Shown one piece after another: positions 8,812 to 16,720 of a DNA stretch of 64,000 nucleotides (position 1 is the stretch's first letter; every line of letters begins with the position of its first letter). Where the stretch lies: NCBI RefSeq assembly GCF_000166195.2, contig NZ_CM001403.1:3180432-3244431 (forward strand), read 5' to 3'. Position numbers and translations under genes: made by a program. Source of the DNA: Mucilaginibacter paludis DSM 18603. GTDB lineage: Bacteria > Bacteroidota > Bacteroidia > Sphingobacteriales > Sphingobacteriaceae. The notes under the pieces are model-generated. The model made no database searches and was not told where the DNA came from. It saw only the letters and a list, made by a program, of their open reading frames with translations.

Positions 8812-10035
8812 ATGACCTTTTTCGAGGAGTTTAACAGTGATAATTTATCGGGGGTTGCTTACAAAAACCTCACCCTGAAAAAGGCGGTTATCGCTTTTTT
8901 TGCCATGACAGGCAACAGCACCATTGCCGACCTATGTAAAGAACTTAACCTGAGCGCACCCAAAGTCAATAATTTACTGAATGATTTGATTGCCGACGGC
9001 CTTGTTAAAGATTACGGCAAAATGGAATCAACAGGAGGGAGAAAACCTAATATTTACGGATTGATACCCGAGTCCGGCTTTTTTTTAGGGGTGGATGTCA
9101 AGCAAAACCATATCAACATCGGTTTAACGGACCTGCAGAAAAAAATGGTTAAAATTACCGAAGGGCAACCCTATTCGTTAAAAAACAGCCATGAATCGTT
9201 ACAGGAACTTTGCCAGCTGATTAAGGATTTTATCAGCAACTCATCCATCAATAAAGATAAAATATTAGGAATCGGCCTTAACCTCTCCGGGCGCATCAAC
9301 TATGCCACAGGCTATAGCTATAGCTTTTTCCATTTCAATGAAGAACCGTTAAGCAAGGTTGTAGAAAATTATATCGGCATTAAAGTTTTTTTGGAGAACG
9401 ATTCGCGCGCGATGGCTTACGGCGAGTTTACTACCGGCATTGTACATCACGAAAAAAATGTATTGTTCCTTAACCTGGATTATGGGTTGGGGATGGGCAT
9501 CATGATCAACAGCCAGCTTTATTATGGCAAATCGGGTTTCGCCGGCGAATTTGGGCACATGCCGATTTTTAATAACGAGATACTTTGCCATTGCGGCAAA
9601 AAGGGCTGCCTTGAAACCGAAGCATCGGGATGGGCGCTCACCCGGCTTTTCAAAGAAAAACTTACCGAGGGCTCATCGTCAATTTTATCAAACCGTCCCC
9701 TGAACGAAATTCAGCTGAGCGATATTATTGAAGCCGCCGGGAAAGATGATGTGCTGGCCATTGAACTAATTGCCGAAATAGGCGAGAAACTCGGACGCGG
9801 AATTGCCCTGCTGATCAATATCTTTAATCCGGAGCTCGTCATTTTAGGGGGCAGCTTAGCCGATACCGGCGAATACATTCGCCTGCCTATTAAAAGCGCT
9901 ATCAATAAATACTCGCTAAGTTTGGTTAATAACGATACCATGCTCAAAGTATCAAAGCTTGGCGAGCAAGCCGGCATTATTGGTGCCTGCCTGATGGTAA
10001 GAAACCGGTTGTTAACCAATACCATGAGTTTATAA
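8812..10035 (+). CDS. ROK family transcriptional regulator
   Basis: A 407-residue protein with an N-terminal winged-helix domain at about 22-80 (TIADLCKELNLSAPKVNNLL, then STGGRKPNIYGL) and a C-terminal ROK (repressor, ORF, kinase) domain. The ROK part shows the first phosphate loop (FFLGVDVKQNHINIGL), the NDSRAMAYGE motif, the Zn-binding cluster CHCGKKGCLE near residue 260, and the second nucleotide motif with ILGGSLADTG. Members with this layout are sugar-responsive repressors such as Mlc and NagC; some keep kinase activity. It is divergent from the phosphodiester-glycosidase/SusCD operon and probably controls it in response to a sugar or sugar phosphate. The effector is unknown. Confidence 0.92.
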   Translation: MTFFEEFNSDNLSGVAYKNLTLKKAVIAFFAMTGNSTIADLCKELNLSAPKVNNLLNDLIADGLVKDYGKMESTGGRKPNIYGLIPESGFFLGVDVKQNHINIGLTDLQKKMVKITEGQPYSLKNSHESLQELCQLIKDFISNSSINKDKILGIGLNLSGRINYATGYSYSFFHFNEEPLSKVVENYIGIKVFLENDSRAMAYGEFTTGIVHHEKNVLFLNLDYGLGMGIMINSQLYYGKSGFAGEFGHMPIFNNEILCHCGKKGCLETEASGWALTRLFKEKLTEGSSSILSNRPLNEIQLSDIIEAAGKDDVLAIELIAEIGEKLGRGIALLINIFNPELVILGGSLADTGEYIRLPIKSAINKYSLSLVNNDTMLKVSKLGEQAGIIGACLMVRNRLLTNTMSL

Positions 10036-10043
10036 ATAAAAAT

Positions 10044-10078
10044 AAATGCCCGCCTTAACCGGCGGGCATTTGTTTTAT
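10044..10078. terminator. bidirectional intrinsic terminator
   Basis: An 11-bp perfect stem, AAATGCCCGCC (10044-10054) and GGCGGGCATTT (10061-10071), with a 6-base loop. It is followed by a T-rich tract on the plus strand and an A-rich tract before it, so it can end both the plus-strand ROK gene and the minus-strand esterase gene that converge here. Confidence 0.9.
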
Positions 10079-10872
10079 TTTGCATTGACGAGGTTTGAAA
10101 AAAAGCTAAAATGCTGCGGGATGCTTTTTGTCCAGTAACTGCCGGTATGGGCACCCGGCTGGGCTATGTAGGTGGCTTTGAGTTTTAACTCATCGCACTT
10201 TTCGCGAAACTTTTTGCTGGTGATGTACAGGTAATCTTCGGTACCGGTATCAAAAATGAAGGTTTTGTTTTTCCCGGCAATATTCTGCAACAGGTTAACC
10301 GGCGAATAGCTGTCAAACAACGAGTTACTTTCGCTGTAAGCACCCAGCAAATACGCAATTGTAGTTTTATGGAAGGCCGAGTAACGCAAATTAAGTACTC
10401 CAGACGTACTACCTGCGCTTTTAAACAGATCCGGATGGCGCAGAAACAAATACATGGCACCGTAACCGCCCATACTGTTCCCGGTAATAAAAATATTTTG
10501 CGGCTGCACGGCAAATTTTTTGGCAACGGCAGGCATCAGTTCCCTGATAAAAAAATCTTCGTATTGCGTACTATCCTTGTTTGGAGAATTAATATACCAG
10601 CTTTTCTTCAACCCGTCGGGGCAAACAATTAAAAAGTGATACAGATTGGCCAGGGCCTGCAAGTTAACCAACCCGCTCCACGACTTATAATTGCCCGAAT
10701 GCCCGTGCAATAAATAAACTACCGGACAGGCTTCATTGGGTTTATAATCAGCAGGTTTATAAACCCATACCGTATCGTTTGCCCTTAAATTAGGCGAATG
10801 GATAACCATCGTTTCCTGAGCAAACATTTGCTTACAGGTTAACAACAACAGCAGGGTAAATAAGTATCTCAT
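10075..10872 (-). CDS. secreted esterase D/feruloyl-esterase-like alpha/beta hydrolase
   Basis: A 265-residue protein with a signal peptide (MRYLFTLLLLLTCKQMFAQ). The alpha/beta-hydrolase features are in order: VVYLLHGHSGNYKSWSG oxyanion region, nucleophile elbow GNSMGGYGAMY at about 129-139, acid near DTGTEDYLY and the histidine in PGAHTGSYWTKSIPQHFSFF. This is the PF00756 putative esterase family, which includes acetyl-xylan and feruloyl esterases as well as S-formylglutathione hydrolase; the signal peptide argues for an extracytoplasmic carbohydrate esterase. It converges with the ROK gene and lies 34 bp after the stop-side of the minus-strand gene at 10906-12087. The substrate is not determined. 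Confidence 0.88.
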   Translation of the reverse strand: MRYLFTLLLLLTCKQMFAQETMVIHSPNLRANDTVWVYKPADYKPNEACPVVYLLHGHSGNYKSWSGLVNLQALANLYHFLIVCPDGLKKSWYINSPNKDSTQYEDFFIRELMPAVAKKFAVQPQNIFITGNSMGGYGAMYLFLRHPDLFKSAGSTSGVLNLRYSAFHKTTIAYLLGAYSESNSLFDSYSPVNLLQNIAGKNKTFIFDTGTEDYLYITSKKFREKCDELKLKATYIAQPGAHTGSYWTKSIPQHFSFFSNLVNAK

Positions 10873-10905
10873 ACAGCAGGTTAGTAAATATTCAATGTAG
10901 CTATT

Positions 10906-12087
10906 TTATTTCATATCAACCGGAATCAAAATAAGCGGTGTTGGCAAGCACGAAGCCCCGGGTGGCGAATACGTTAATTTAATAGTTTGCTCTTCGCCGT
11001 TTGCCGCAGGCGGAAACACCTGTATCAGAATAGATTCTGGCGCGCTCCGGGTAATTAACCTATCGGACGGAAGCTGGATAATGCCTTCTTTAAAAAGCCC
11101 CTTGCTCACCACCATGGTGGCAGCCATCCCATTGCACCATTTACTGTCTGCCGACCGGCCGTTCCAGGTCACCAGCGCCAAACCCTTTCCGTTGGTGCTT
11201 TTCCATTTAATTTCCATGTTATACATTACCCCGTAATTGCCAACCAGTTTGGCTTGCTGGTTCCGGCTGCTTTCCCAGCCAAGCACCCAGTTATCCTTCA
11301 CGCCTTCGGCCACTGTAATTGCCGAGGGACCATTTTGTGTATCAAAAACGCCTTTATTACGTAATAAATAGTTACTTACGCCATAAATACCCCTTCCGGC
11401 GCCACTCTCGCCCTTAGGTGGCAATATGTTGGTAACGCGCTCTAAAGCTTTTACCCCCGGTGTGGCCGGGTCGGTTTGTAAAATAGTTATCTCGGCAGGC
11501 TGGTCCACAGTAAACTCGTAAAAACCATGGGCCAGCTCATCGTATTTAACAATGTTCTTTTCCAGTTTTTCATCTATGGGCAAGGCCTGCCCTGGCTTAA
11601 TCTCCCGGATCTTCTCATCGCCTTTCGAGGCAAAATAATCTGCCAACCCCTGTTTCCCGATCTGAAAGTAGTTGCCACTGGGCTTTTGAGAAGAGTATTT
11701 AAGCATCCGTATATGCAAAACAGATTTACCGGTATTACGGATAAGGGCGGTAATTTTCCTATCCATCTTTTGAGGCTCCTTAACCCCATTAACATTGTAC
11801 ATATACAACCTTACCGCGCCAGGCTGCACCTTTTCGCGAAGCGAGATCCCCTCGGGTACACGTATATATTCAGGATCGTCCGAGATGATAAACTGCGGCC
11901 CGGGTAAAATCATTTTATCATAGGGTATTTCGGGCAATTTTTCTGATAAAAACCCAGGGAGTTCTACTATTGTACCTTGCTTAGCGTTAACCAGCAATTT
12001 ATCGAACTCCGGTTTATAGGTTTGAGCTTTTAGGTTAATACCGCTTAATAGTACTGCGGATAGTAAGACGATTCTCTTTTTTGTCAT
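10906..12087 (-). CDS. secreted protein of unknown function
   Basis: I do not recognise the family. Starting at the ATG at 12087 gives 393 residues and a clean signal peptide (MTKKRIVLLSAVLLSGINLKAQ); an ATG 21 bp further upstream would put seven extra residues ahead of it and is less likely. After cleavage the protein appears beta-rich, with segments such as VRLYMYNVNGVKEPQ, KITALIRNTGKSVLHIRML and a C-terminal IKLTYSPPGASCLPTPLILI. There are no transmembrane segments and no catalytic motif I can name. It sits in the same orientation as the downstream esterase (33-bp gap) and may be co-transcribed with it, which suggests extracytoplasmic carbohydrate work at most. Confidence 0.75.
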   Translation of the reverse strand: MTKKRIVLLSAVLLSGINLKAQTYKPEFDKLLVNAKQGTIVELPGFLSEKLPEIPYDKMILPGPQFIISDDPEYIRVPEGISLREKVQPGAVRLYMYNVNGVKEPQKMDRKITALIRNTGKSVLHIRMLKYSSQKPSGNYFQIGKQGLADYFASKGDEKIREIKPGQALPIDEKLEKNIVKYDELAHGFYEFTVDQPAEITILQTDPATPGVKALERVTNILPPKGESGAGRGIYGVSNYLLRNKGVFDTQNGPSAITVAEGVKDNWVLGWESSRNQQAKLVGNYGVMYNMEIKWKSTNGKGLALVTWNGRSADSKWCNGMAATMVVSKGLFKEGIIQLPSDRLITRSAPESILIQVFPPAANGEEQTIKLTYSPPGASCLPTPLILIPVDMK

Positions 12088-12667
12088 ACGATTAATGATA
12101 TAAACCAAACTTATTAATTTTTTTTAAAAAGTTTACAATTTAAATTAAATTTATTAAAAATGTTTTTTTAGTTCAGTTTGATTCATCAACCAGTTCTTAA
12201 GTATTGGGCCAATTGATAATCAAGGGAGCAAGTGCCAACCACTACACAATGAAATATAGTATAGCCGCTGTGATCCTCATTTTGTCATGATGGGCTACTT
12301 TCTTTACTGTATCTACCATAATACAGAGCGATGAACCATCCGGGCGATTTAGAACGGCAGCGCAGTGAGCAAATTGAAAAGATATAGGCCGTGGCGGATT
12401 TATTACCTATTGATATCATGGCCGGTCTGTGGGTATAATACCTGTAGCTTAAGAGGTTGGCATCTAATTGACCTTACCCTGACAAGGATCAAGCTCTCGA
12501 CAGCGACAAATATCACCGAACTTATTTTAATCCTGATGACGCCAAGGAATATCCACACTCAATCAGGGAGTTGATTGAGGCAAACACTACGAAATTAATT
12601 TATGATTTGATATACCAAACTAAAACACCACTAACCACTCGATTACTTATCATACGCCAATAAAATA
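12088..12667. other. gene-poor gap with a possible decayed ORF
   Basis: No gene with a convincing start is visible. The first 90 bp are strongly AT-rich and probably hold the minus-strand promoter of the gene ending at 10906. On the plus strand an open stretch from 12472 to a stop at 12663 has no good ATG but reads like protein (DKDQALDSDKYHRTYF, then EYPHSIRELIEANTTKLIYD), and may be the 3' relic of a lost gene. Confidence 0.3.
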
Positions 12668-12720
12668 AGTTAGGCGCGGTCGAGCCACTACCCAAAAGCA
12701 ATGCCTGCCTGCGCCTAACT
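12668..12720 (-). terminator. terminator of the small beta-barrel gene
   Basis: AGTTAGGCGC (12668-12677) and GCGCCTAACT (12711-12720) are perfect 10-base complements with a 33-base loop. On the minus strand the second arm is followed by TTATTTTATT. It lies 29 bp beyond the stop of the minus-strand beta-barrel gene at 12749. Confidence 0.65.
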
Positions 12721-12748
12721 GCTAAAGTTGTTAATTAGCTTAACTCTG

Positions 12749-13363
12749 TCAAAAGTTTAAGCCAACATTAAAGCTTGCCCGGCTGAGGCTAATTGACGAA
12801 CCAGTGTTGTTTTTGATAATATCGGTAGCACCGGCTTGTGCATCATAATCAATAAATAGCTTAGTTTTTTCGGCAATTTTAAATTTAATTCCTATACCAA
12901 GCGCCAGGCCCGCATCTGTACTATTTATATAATCCTTTAAATCGAGATTTGCCCCTGGTGCTTTAGCGTTAACCAAAAAGCCAATGTAAGGGCCAAAGTT
13001 AAGATACCAGTTGCGGGTGCGGCCAAAATGCCAGTTGGCCATTACCGGTACAGTAACATAATCAAGATTATAATCGGTAAAAACCAAATGCCCGTTATAA
13101 TCGGTTATATAACCTTCTTTCCAACCTTTTTGGTCGTATATTACTTTAACCTTAAGTCCCCAGCGGTCCGAAAAATAGTTTTCTGCCGATAGCCCTGCAT
13201 TAAAGCCGGTTTTGTAAGTGCTATTGGTTGCATTGTTGCTTATTGCGGTACTCGAACTGTAGCCAATGTTTATGCCGGCTTCAATGCCTTTGCTTTGTGT
13301 TTGTGAAAATGCTGTTGTACAGAACGTTACAGCAATAATTAATGTAGATAGAATTTTTTTCAT
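12749..13363 (-). CDS. outer-membrane beta-barrel protein (porin-like, PF13568 type)
   Basis: A 204-residue protein with a signal peptide (MKKILSTLIIAVTFCTTAFS) and alternating hydrophobic/polar strands typical of a small 8-stranded barrel: GIEAGINIGYSSST, FNAGLSAENYFSDRWGLKVK, WYLNFGPYIGFLVNAKA, LALGIGIKFKI and the terminal strand ASFNVGLNF ending in Phe. This is the common Bacteroidota outer-membrane beta-barrel family, whose functions are mostly unknown. It is a single-gene unit between two terminators. The start ATG is directly followed by the signal peptide, so the start is secure. Confidence 0.88.
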   Translation of the reverse strand: MKKILSTLIIAVTFCTTAFSQTQSKGIEAGINIGYSSSTAISNNATNSTYKTGFNAGLSAENYFSDRWGLKVKVIYDQKGWKEGYITDYNGHLVFTDYNLDYVTVPVMANWHFGRTRNWYLNFGPYIGFLVNAKAPGANLDLKDYINSTDAGLALGIGIKFKIAEKTKLFIDYDAQAGATDIIKNNTGSSISLSRASFNVGLNF

Positions 13364-13568
13364 TTGATGATAAAGTTTGGATAAATATAGAAAAGTATGG
13401 CGTAATAAAAATATATTATAACAATACCGAATTGATACAAATTACGCTTGCGGATTAAACTTACGCTATTTTATACATCATGCCCCGAAAAGTGCCCCGC
13501 CTGTTAAATATCCAGGATAAGCGGACTGCGGCGTTTCTGGAGAATTCTACCAACATCCATAAAAAATA

Positions 13569-13600
13569 AAAAGCCTCCCAACCTTGCGTCGGGAGACTTT
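13569..13600 (-). terminator. terminator of the sigma/anti-sigma operon
   Basis: Read on the minus strand, AAAGTCTCCC and GGGAGGCTTT pair around an 11-base loop and are followed by TTATTTTTTA. The element is 173 bp beyond the stop of the gene at 13774 and closes the sigma-factor operon. The preceding gap (13601-13773) shows no gene. Confidence 0.7.
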
Positions 13601-13773
13601 CAACCTAAACCTTATCACAATTAAACCGATAATTTTACCGGTTCGACATATGTAATACAAACTCTGTACCAAAAATTAATTTCGGGTGCTATTTATGTCT
13701 TTATTTACTTTCCGACAACTCAATTAGTCATTTTGCCCTACACTTCGTGTTGCTTTTGCCATACACTATGCTG

Positions 13774-14274
13774 TCATGCTGACTGTTTATTGGAAATTTT
13801 TTTCCGTAAATAGGAATCAAGCAGCACTAAACCCAATACAACATCAAAGCAAATAAAGCCTTTAACTACCGTGGCGCTTAAATAATTTTGAAGCTGTGGT
13901 ATTTTAACCCCAGAAAATTGGTAATTACCACCCTGAACTGCCGACCAATTTACACTACTGAATGCTGCTATTAATATAAAGGCAATGGCAATTACAAAAA
14001 ATGCGCTTATTATCCTGATAATCCTTTTGTCAATGGCAGCCTTTAACGGCTGCTGTGCCGTTTCGGTACGAATGGCTTCCATTACATTGTAGGTAAAGGC
14101 CATAGATGGCTCGTCAAGCTCAATTGCCGCAAATTCGGCATTCAGCTTCAAAAGCTCATCGAATTTTAGTTTGTAAGCCTCGTTGCTTTCAATTAAAATA
14201 CCAATGGCCTGTTGCTCTTCAACAGAGCAAGAACCATCAATATAATTCCAAAGTTTTTCTTCTATCTCATTCAT
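13774..14274 (-). CDS. putative membrane anti-sigma factor
   Basis: A 166-residue protein whose first gene-context clue is a 4-bp ATGA overlap with the upstream ECF sigma factor, the usual arrangement for a sigma/anti-sigma pair. The N-terminal 75 residues are cytoplasmic-looking and acidic (EEKLWNYIDGSCSVEEQQAI), resembling the anti-sigma domain that packs against the sigma factor, but there is no HxxxCxxC zinc motif. Two hydrophobic segments follow, at about 88-106 (IIRIISAFFVIAIAFILIAA) and 135-153 (KGFICFDVVLGLVLLDSYL), with a short periplasmic loop between. A role in holding the sigma factor inactive is inferred from position and topology. Confidence 0.7.
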   Translation of the reverse strand: MNEIEEKLWNYIDGSCSVEEQQAIGILIESNEAYKLKFDELLKLNAEFAAIELDEPSMAFTYNVMEAIRTETAQQPLKAAIDKRIIRIISAFFVIAIAFILIAAFSSVNWSAVQGGNYQFSGVKIPQLQNYLSATVVKGFICFDVVLGLVLLDSYLRKKISNKQSA

Positions 14275-14852
14275 ATCAGCTCCCTCGCTTCGTGTTTTAA
14301 ATTGTGCTCCAGCTTGTCTTTTAAACGCTGGCGTGCTCTAAATAGTTTAACCTTAACTGTATTGGCCTCCATGCCCATGGCCTGCGCTATTTCTTCGAGC
14401 GATTGCTCCGCTTTATAGAACAAGGTAATAATCATGGCATCGTCGGGCAATAACTGCTCAATGGCCTGGTTTAAGTAAAACGACCTGGATTTGCTTTCGG
14501 CCATATTGTTTTCCATGCCCGAGGTATGATTTTCTAATTGAATATAGGTCTCTTCGTTATCAATAGAGGTGGTATCAACTCTTTTCTTCCGCAAAAATGT
14601 CATGGCGGTTGTATAAACAATGCTATAAAGCCAGGTGCTGAATTTAGACTGCCGCTGAAATGACGACAAAGAGCGGTACGCTTTTACAAAACAATCCTGT
14701 GTAATCTCCTCGGCATCTTCCCGGCCTTTTGCAAAGCGCAATGCTAACGTGAAAACAAAGCGTTGATGGCGCTTTACCAGATCCGCGTAAGCAGCCTGGT
14801 TACCCGCCAGGGATTGGTCTATCAATTCAATATCTGTAAGCTTTGTTTGCAT
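14271..14852 (-). CDS. ECF-type RNA polymerase sigma-70 factor
   Basis: A 193-residue ECF sigma factor. Region 2 spans about residues 15-85 (YADLVKRHQRFVFTLALRF, GREDAEEITQDCFVKAYRSL, FSTWLYSIVYTTAMTFLRKK) and region 4 about 128-180 (LPDDAMIITLFYKAEQSLEE, IAQAMGMEANTVKVKLFRAR). Region 4 has the expected helix-turn-helix for -35 recognition; there is no region 3 or 1.1. It is co-transcribed with the membrane protein that overlaps its stop by 4 bp, and the pair probably responds to an envelope signal. The regulon cannot be read from here. Confidence 0.95.
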   Translation of the reverse strand: MQTKLTDIELIDQSLAGNQAAYADLVKRHQRFVFTLALRFAKGREDAEEITQDCFVKAYRSLSSFQRQSKFSTWLYSIVYTTAMTFLRKKRVDTTSIDNEETYIQLENHTSGMENNMAESKSRSFYLNQAIEQLLPDDAMIITLFYKAEQSLEEIAQAMGMEANTVKVKLFRARQRLKDKLEHNLKHEARELI

Positions 14853-15143
14853 CAGTTGCCAATATGACGCATCAATGCTTTGTGCGGTTACAGCTAAATG
14901 TAAATATTTTAGTAAAGTTTATTGGCAGCTATTGATTGCGATGATCAATAACAGGTAATTACAGTAGTTTTGAACCCGGCGCAGGGCACTGGTGGAAAGG
15001 TTATAGCCGTCCCTCAGCATATTGTTTTAATTTTTTTTCGACTTGCTGTAACCTGTTTAAAAAACACATAGTCATAGCTTACAAATACAACAACATTGAA
15101 TTAAAACAAATAACATTTATTAATTTTTTAAATTTATAACTTC

Positions 15144-15509
15144 ATGAATCCAGCATTATTAATACCCATCCTTGTCCCCTTAGCCATGTTTGCTTTGATA
15201 TTTGGGATAGTTTACCTGCACAAAAGAGAAAAAATGGCCATGATTGAGCGCGGCATGGACCCCCGGGCATATAAAACCCAACCTATGCCCGCACCCTACC
15301 GCAATTTAAAATGGGGCTTGCTGTTGATAGGATCTGGACTGGGCTTATTTTTAGCTTACCTATTAGATCATACCGTTTTTACACACAGTCAGGATGAAAA
15401 CGAAGCGATCTATTTTTCGTTGATCGGCATATTTGGAGGTATCGGCCTGGTGATATCATACCTTGTCGAAAAACGGGAAACGATTGATAAGAAAGTTGAT
15501 GGTATATAG
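15144..15509 (+). CDS. small DUF6249-like inner-membrane protein
   Basis: A 121-residue protein with three predicted membrane helices: about 3-23 (PALLIPILVPLAMFALIFGI), 53-72 (LKWGLLLIGSGLGLFLAYLL) and 88-107 (IYFSLIGIFGGIGLVISYLV). A conserved-looking cytoplasmic loop KREKMAMIERGMDPRAYK lies between helices 1 and 2. I recognise this layout as that of DUF6249 proteins, which often lie near ECF sigma-factor genes in Bacteroidota; here the sigma gene is divergent, 291 bp away. Function is unknown. Its 3' end touches the left arm of the inverted repeat at 15508. Confidence 0.75.
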   Translation: MNPALLIPILVPLAMFALIFGIVYLHKREKMAMIERGMDPRAYKTQPMPAPYRNLKWGLLLIGSGLGLFLAYLLDHTVFTHSQDENEAIYFSLIGIFGGIGLVISYLVEKRETIDKKVDGI

Positions 15510-15762
15510 TCCATGGTCGATGGTCCATAGTCCATGGAAAAGTCTGATGGCCGATGGTAAAGAGAAAAACTAATTGGATGGATCACCGTAAGGTATTAGT
15601 GCGAAGAAGTATTGCATCATGCCTAATTAGGCCATCATTATTGACATAATTCATCAACCAGTTGCAAATTACGAACGATGGACCTACACTATCGACAATC
15701 CACTAATTGACTGACCATGAACCGGCCTCTAACCATGGACTATGGACCATCGACCATGGACT
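15508..15762. repeat. perfect 30-bp inverted repeat flanking a 195-bp spacer
   Basis: The arm at 15508-15537 and the arm at 15733-15762 are exact reverse complements over all 30 bases. Each arm is itself built from near-repeats of the 7-8-base words GACCATGG, GACTATGG and CATCGACC. The left arm begins inside the stop codon of the gene ending at 15509. Another partial unit (ACCATGGACTC) follows the right arm at 15768. The spacer has no gene that I can support. Confidence 0.85.
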
Positions 15763-15785
15763 CTCCCACCATGGACTCTTCCCAG

Positions 15786-16214
15786 CTACACTCTCGGCAC
15801 TATTGCCACCGTCAGCCTGCTGATGCAGTTCATTTTGCCGCGATCGTCGTAAATTTTAATATCCCATACATGCGTTTTGCCGCCGATGTGTATGGGCGTA
15901 CATATCCCTGTTACCAGGCCCGATTTTACCGGGCGTAAATGATTGGCATTTACCTCCTGCCCAACGGCCATATATTTTTCCGGGTCAACAATTAAAGCCG
16001 AAGCAATGCTGCCCATAGTTTCGGCTAATACCACGGAGGCGCCGCCGTGTAAAATGCCAAAGGGCTGGTGCGTACGGGCATCAACCGGCATAGTTGCCTT
16101 AATGTAGTCATCGCCAATCTCGGTAAACTCAATGCCTAACAATGCGCCGATATGATTTTTAGGGCTATCATTAATTGAATCTACCTTTATATCAGCAAAC
16201 CAGATCCTGCTCAT
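15786..16214 (-). CDS. PaaI/EntH-type hotdog-fold thioesterase
   Basis: A 142-residue single-domain hotdog protein. The motif HQPFGILHGGASVVLAETMG (about 48-67) is the active-site helix of the PaaI/YbdB class, with the HGG turn and the catalytic acidic residue in AETMG. A VGQEVNANHLRPVKSG strand follows, as expected. These enzymes hydrolyse acyl-CoA thioesters such as hydroxybenzoyl-CoA or phenylacetyl-CoA derivatives in the cytoplasm; here the substrate is unknown. Its start codon overlaps the stop of the DinB gene by one base, so the two are translationally linked. Confidence 0.9.
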   Translation of the reverse strand: MSRIWFADIKVDSINDSPKNHIGALLGIEFTEIGDDYIKATMPVDARTHQPFGILHGGASVVLAETMGSIASALIVDPEKYMAVGQEVNANHLRPVKSGLVTGICTPIHIGGKTHVWDIKIYDDRGKMNCISRLTVAIVPRV

Positions 16215-16720
16215 CAGTAGCGTTCTTTAAGTATTTGCAGGTGGTGTGCTTCGTGCCCCGCAATAATGTATAGCAAGGCATTTACAGTTACGCTGTAATT
16301 GCTGGCCAAACCGGCGCGTTGTTTTTCCTCGTTGTTCAGGCTTTTAAAAAAATACAGGTTAACCTGGCGCAACAGTTTAAACTCTTCAGCCATATCCATC
16401 AAGTCAAAATCGTTATGGCGCGAGTTGGCCACATAATCATCCTGTTCAAAACCCGGCAAGGGCGTAGCGTCGTTACGGGCAATGCGTAAGGCACGGTAGG
16501 TCATAATCCGCTCGGTATCTATCATGTGGCCCAGCACCTGCTTAACCGTCCATTTGCCTTCGGCATAAGCGTAAGTTGCTTTATGGGTGGGCCGGTTTTT
16601 AAAAAAGGCATAAGTGCTCTCCTGCTGGCTTTTCAAGATCTCTATAATATCGCCTTCGCCTACTTTGCTGATGTAGGTTTCATGCACCGGTGCATATTCG
16701 CCTGTAATTGGTTTAGCCAT
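16214..16720 (-). CDS. DinB family protein
   Basis: A 168-residue four-helix-bundle protein of the DinB/YfiT superfamily. Family features are YAEGKWTVKQVLGHMIDTER (first metal His in GHMIDTER), the YRALRIARND stretch, and the C-terminal YIIAGHEAHHLQILKERY, whose HEAHH supplies further metal ligands. Members bind a divalent metal and include thiol-dependent transferases; many are linked to damage response but most are uncharacterised. It overlaps the histidine kinase gene by 8 bp upstream and the thioesterase gene by 1 bp downstream, so the three form one operon. Confidence 0.9.
   Translation of the reverse strand: MAKPITGEYAPVHETYISKVGEGDIIEILKSQQESTYAFFKNRPTHKATYAYAEGKWTVKQVLGHMIDTERIMTYRALRIARNDATPLPGFEQDDYVANSRHNDFDLMDMAEEFKLLRQVNLYFFKSLNNEEKQRAGLASNYSVTVNALLYIIAGHEAHHLQILKERY

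Noticed and set aside
12365..12574. A 69-codon ORF in the gap after the gene at 10906
   Set aside because: Composition is unlike protein of this genome and there is no promoter or family likeness; a different frame at 12472-12663 reads more like a relic.
13480..13569. A 29-residue ORF ending at the sigma-operon terminator
   Set aside because: Too short to judge, rich in basic residues, and it ends in the A-run of the terminator stem, so I treat it as chance.
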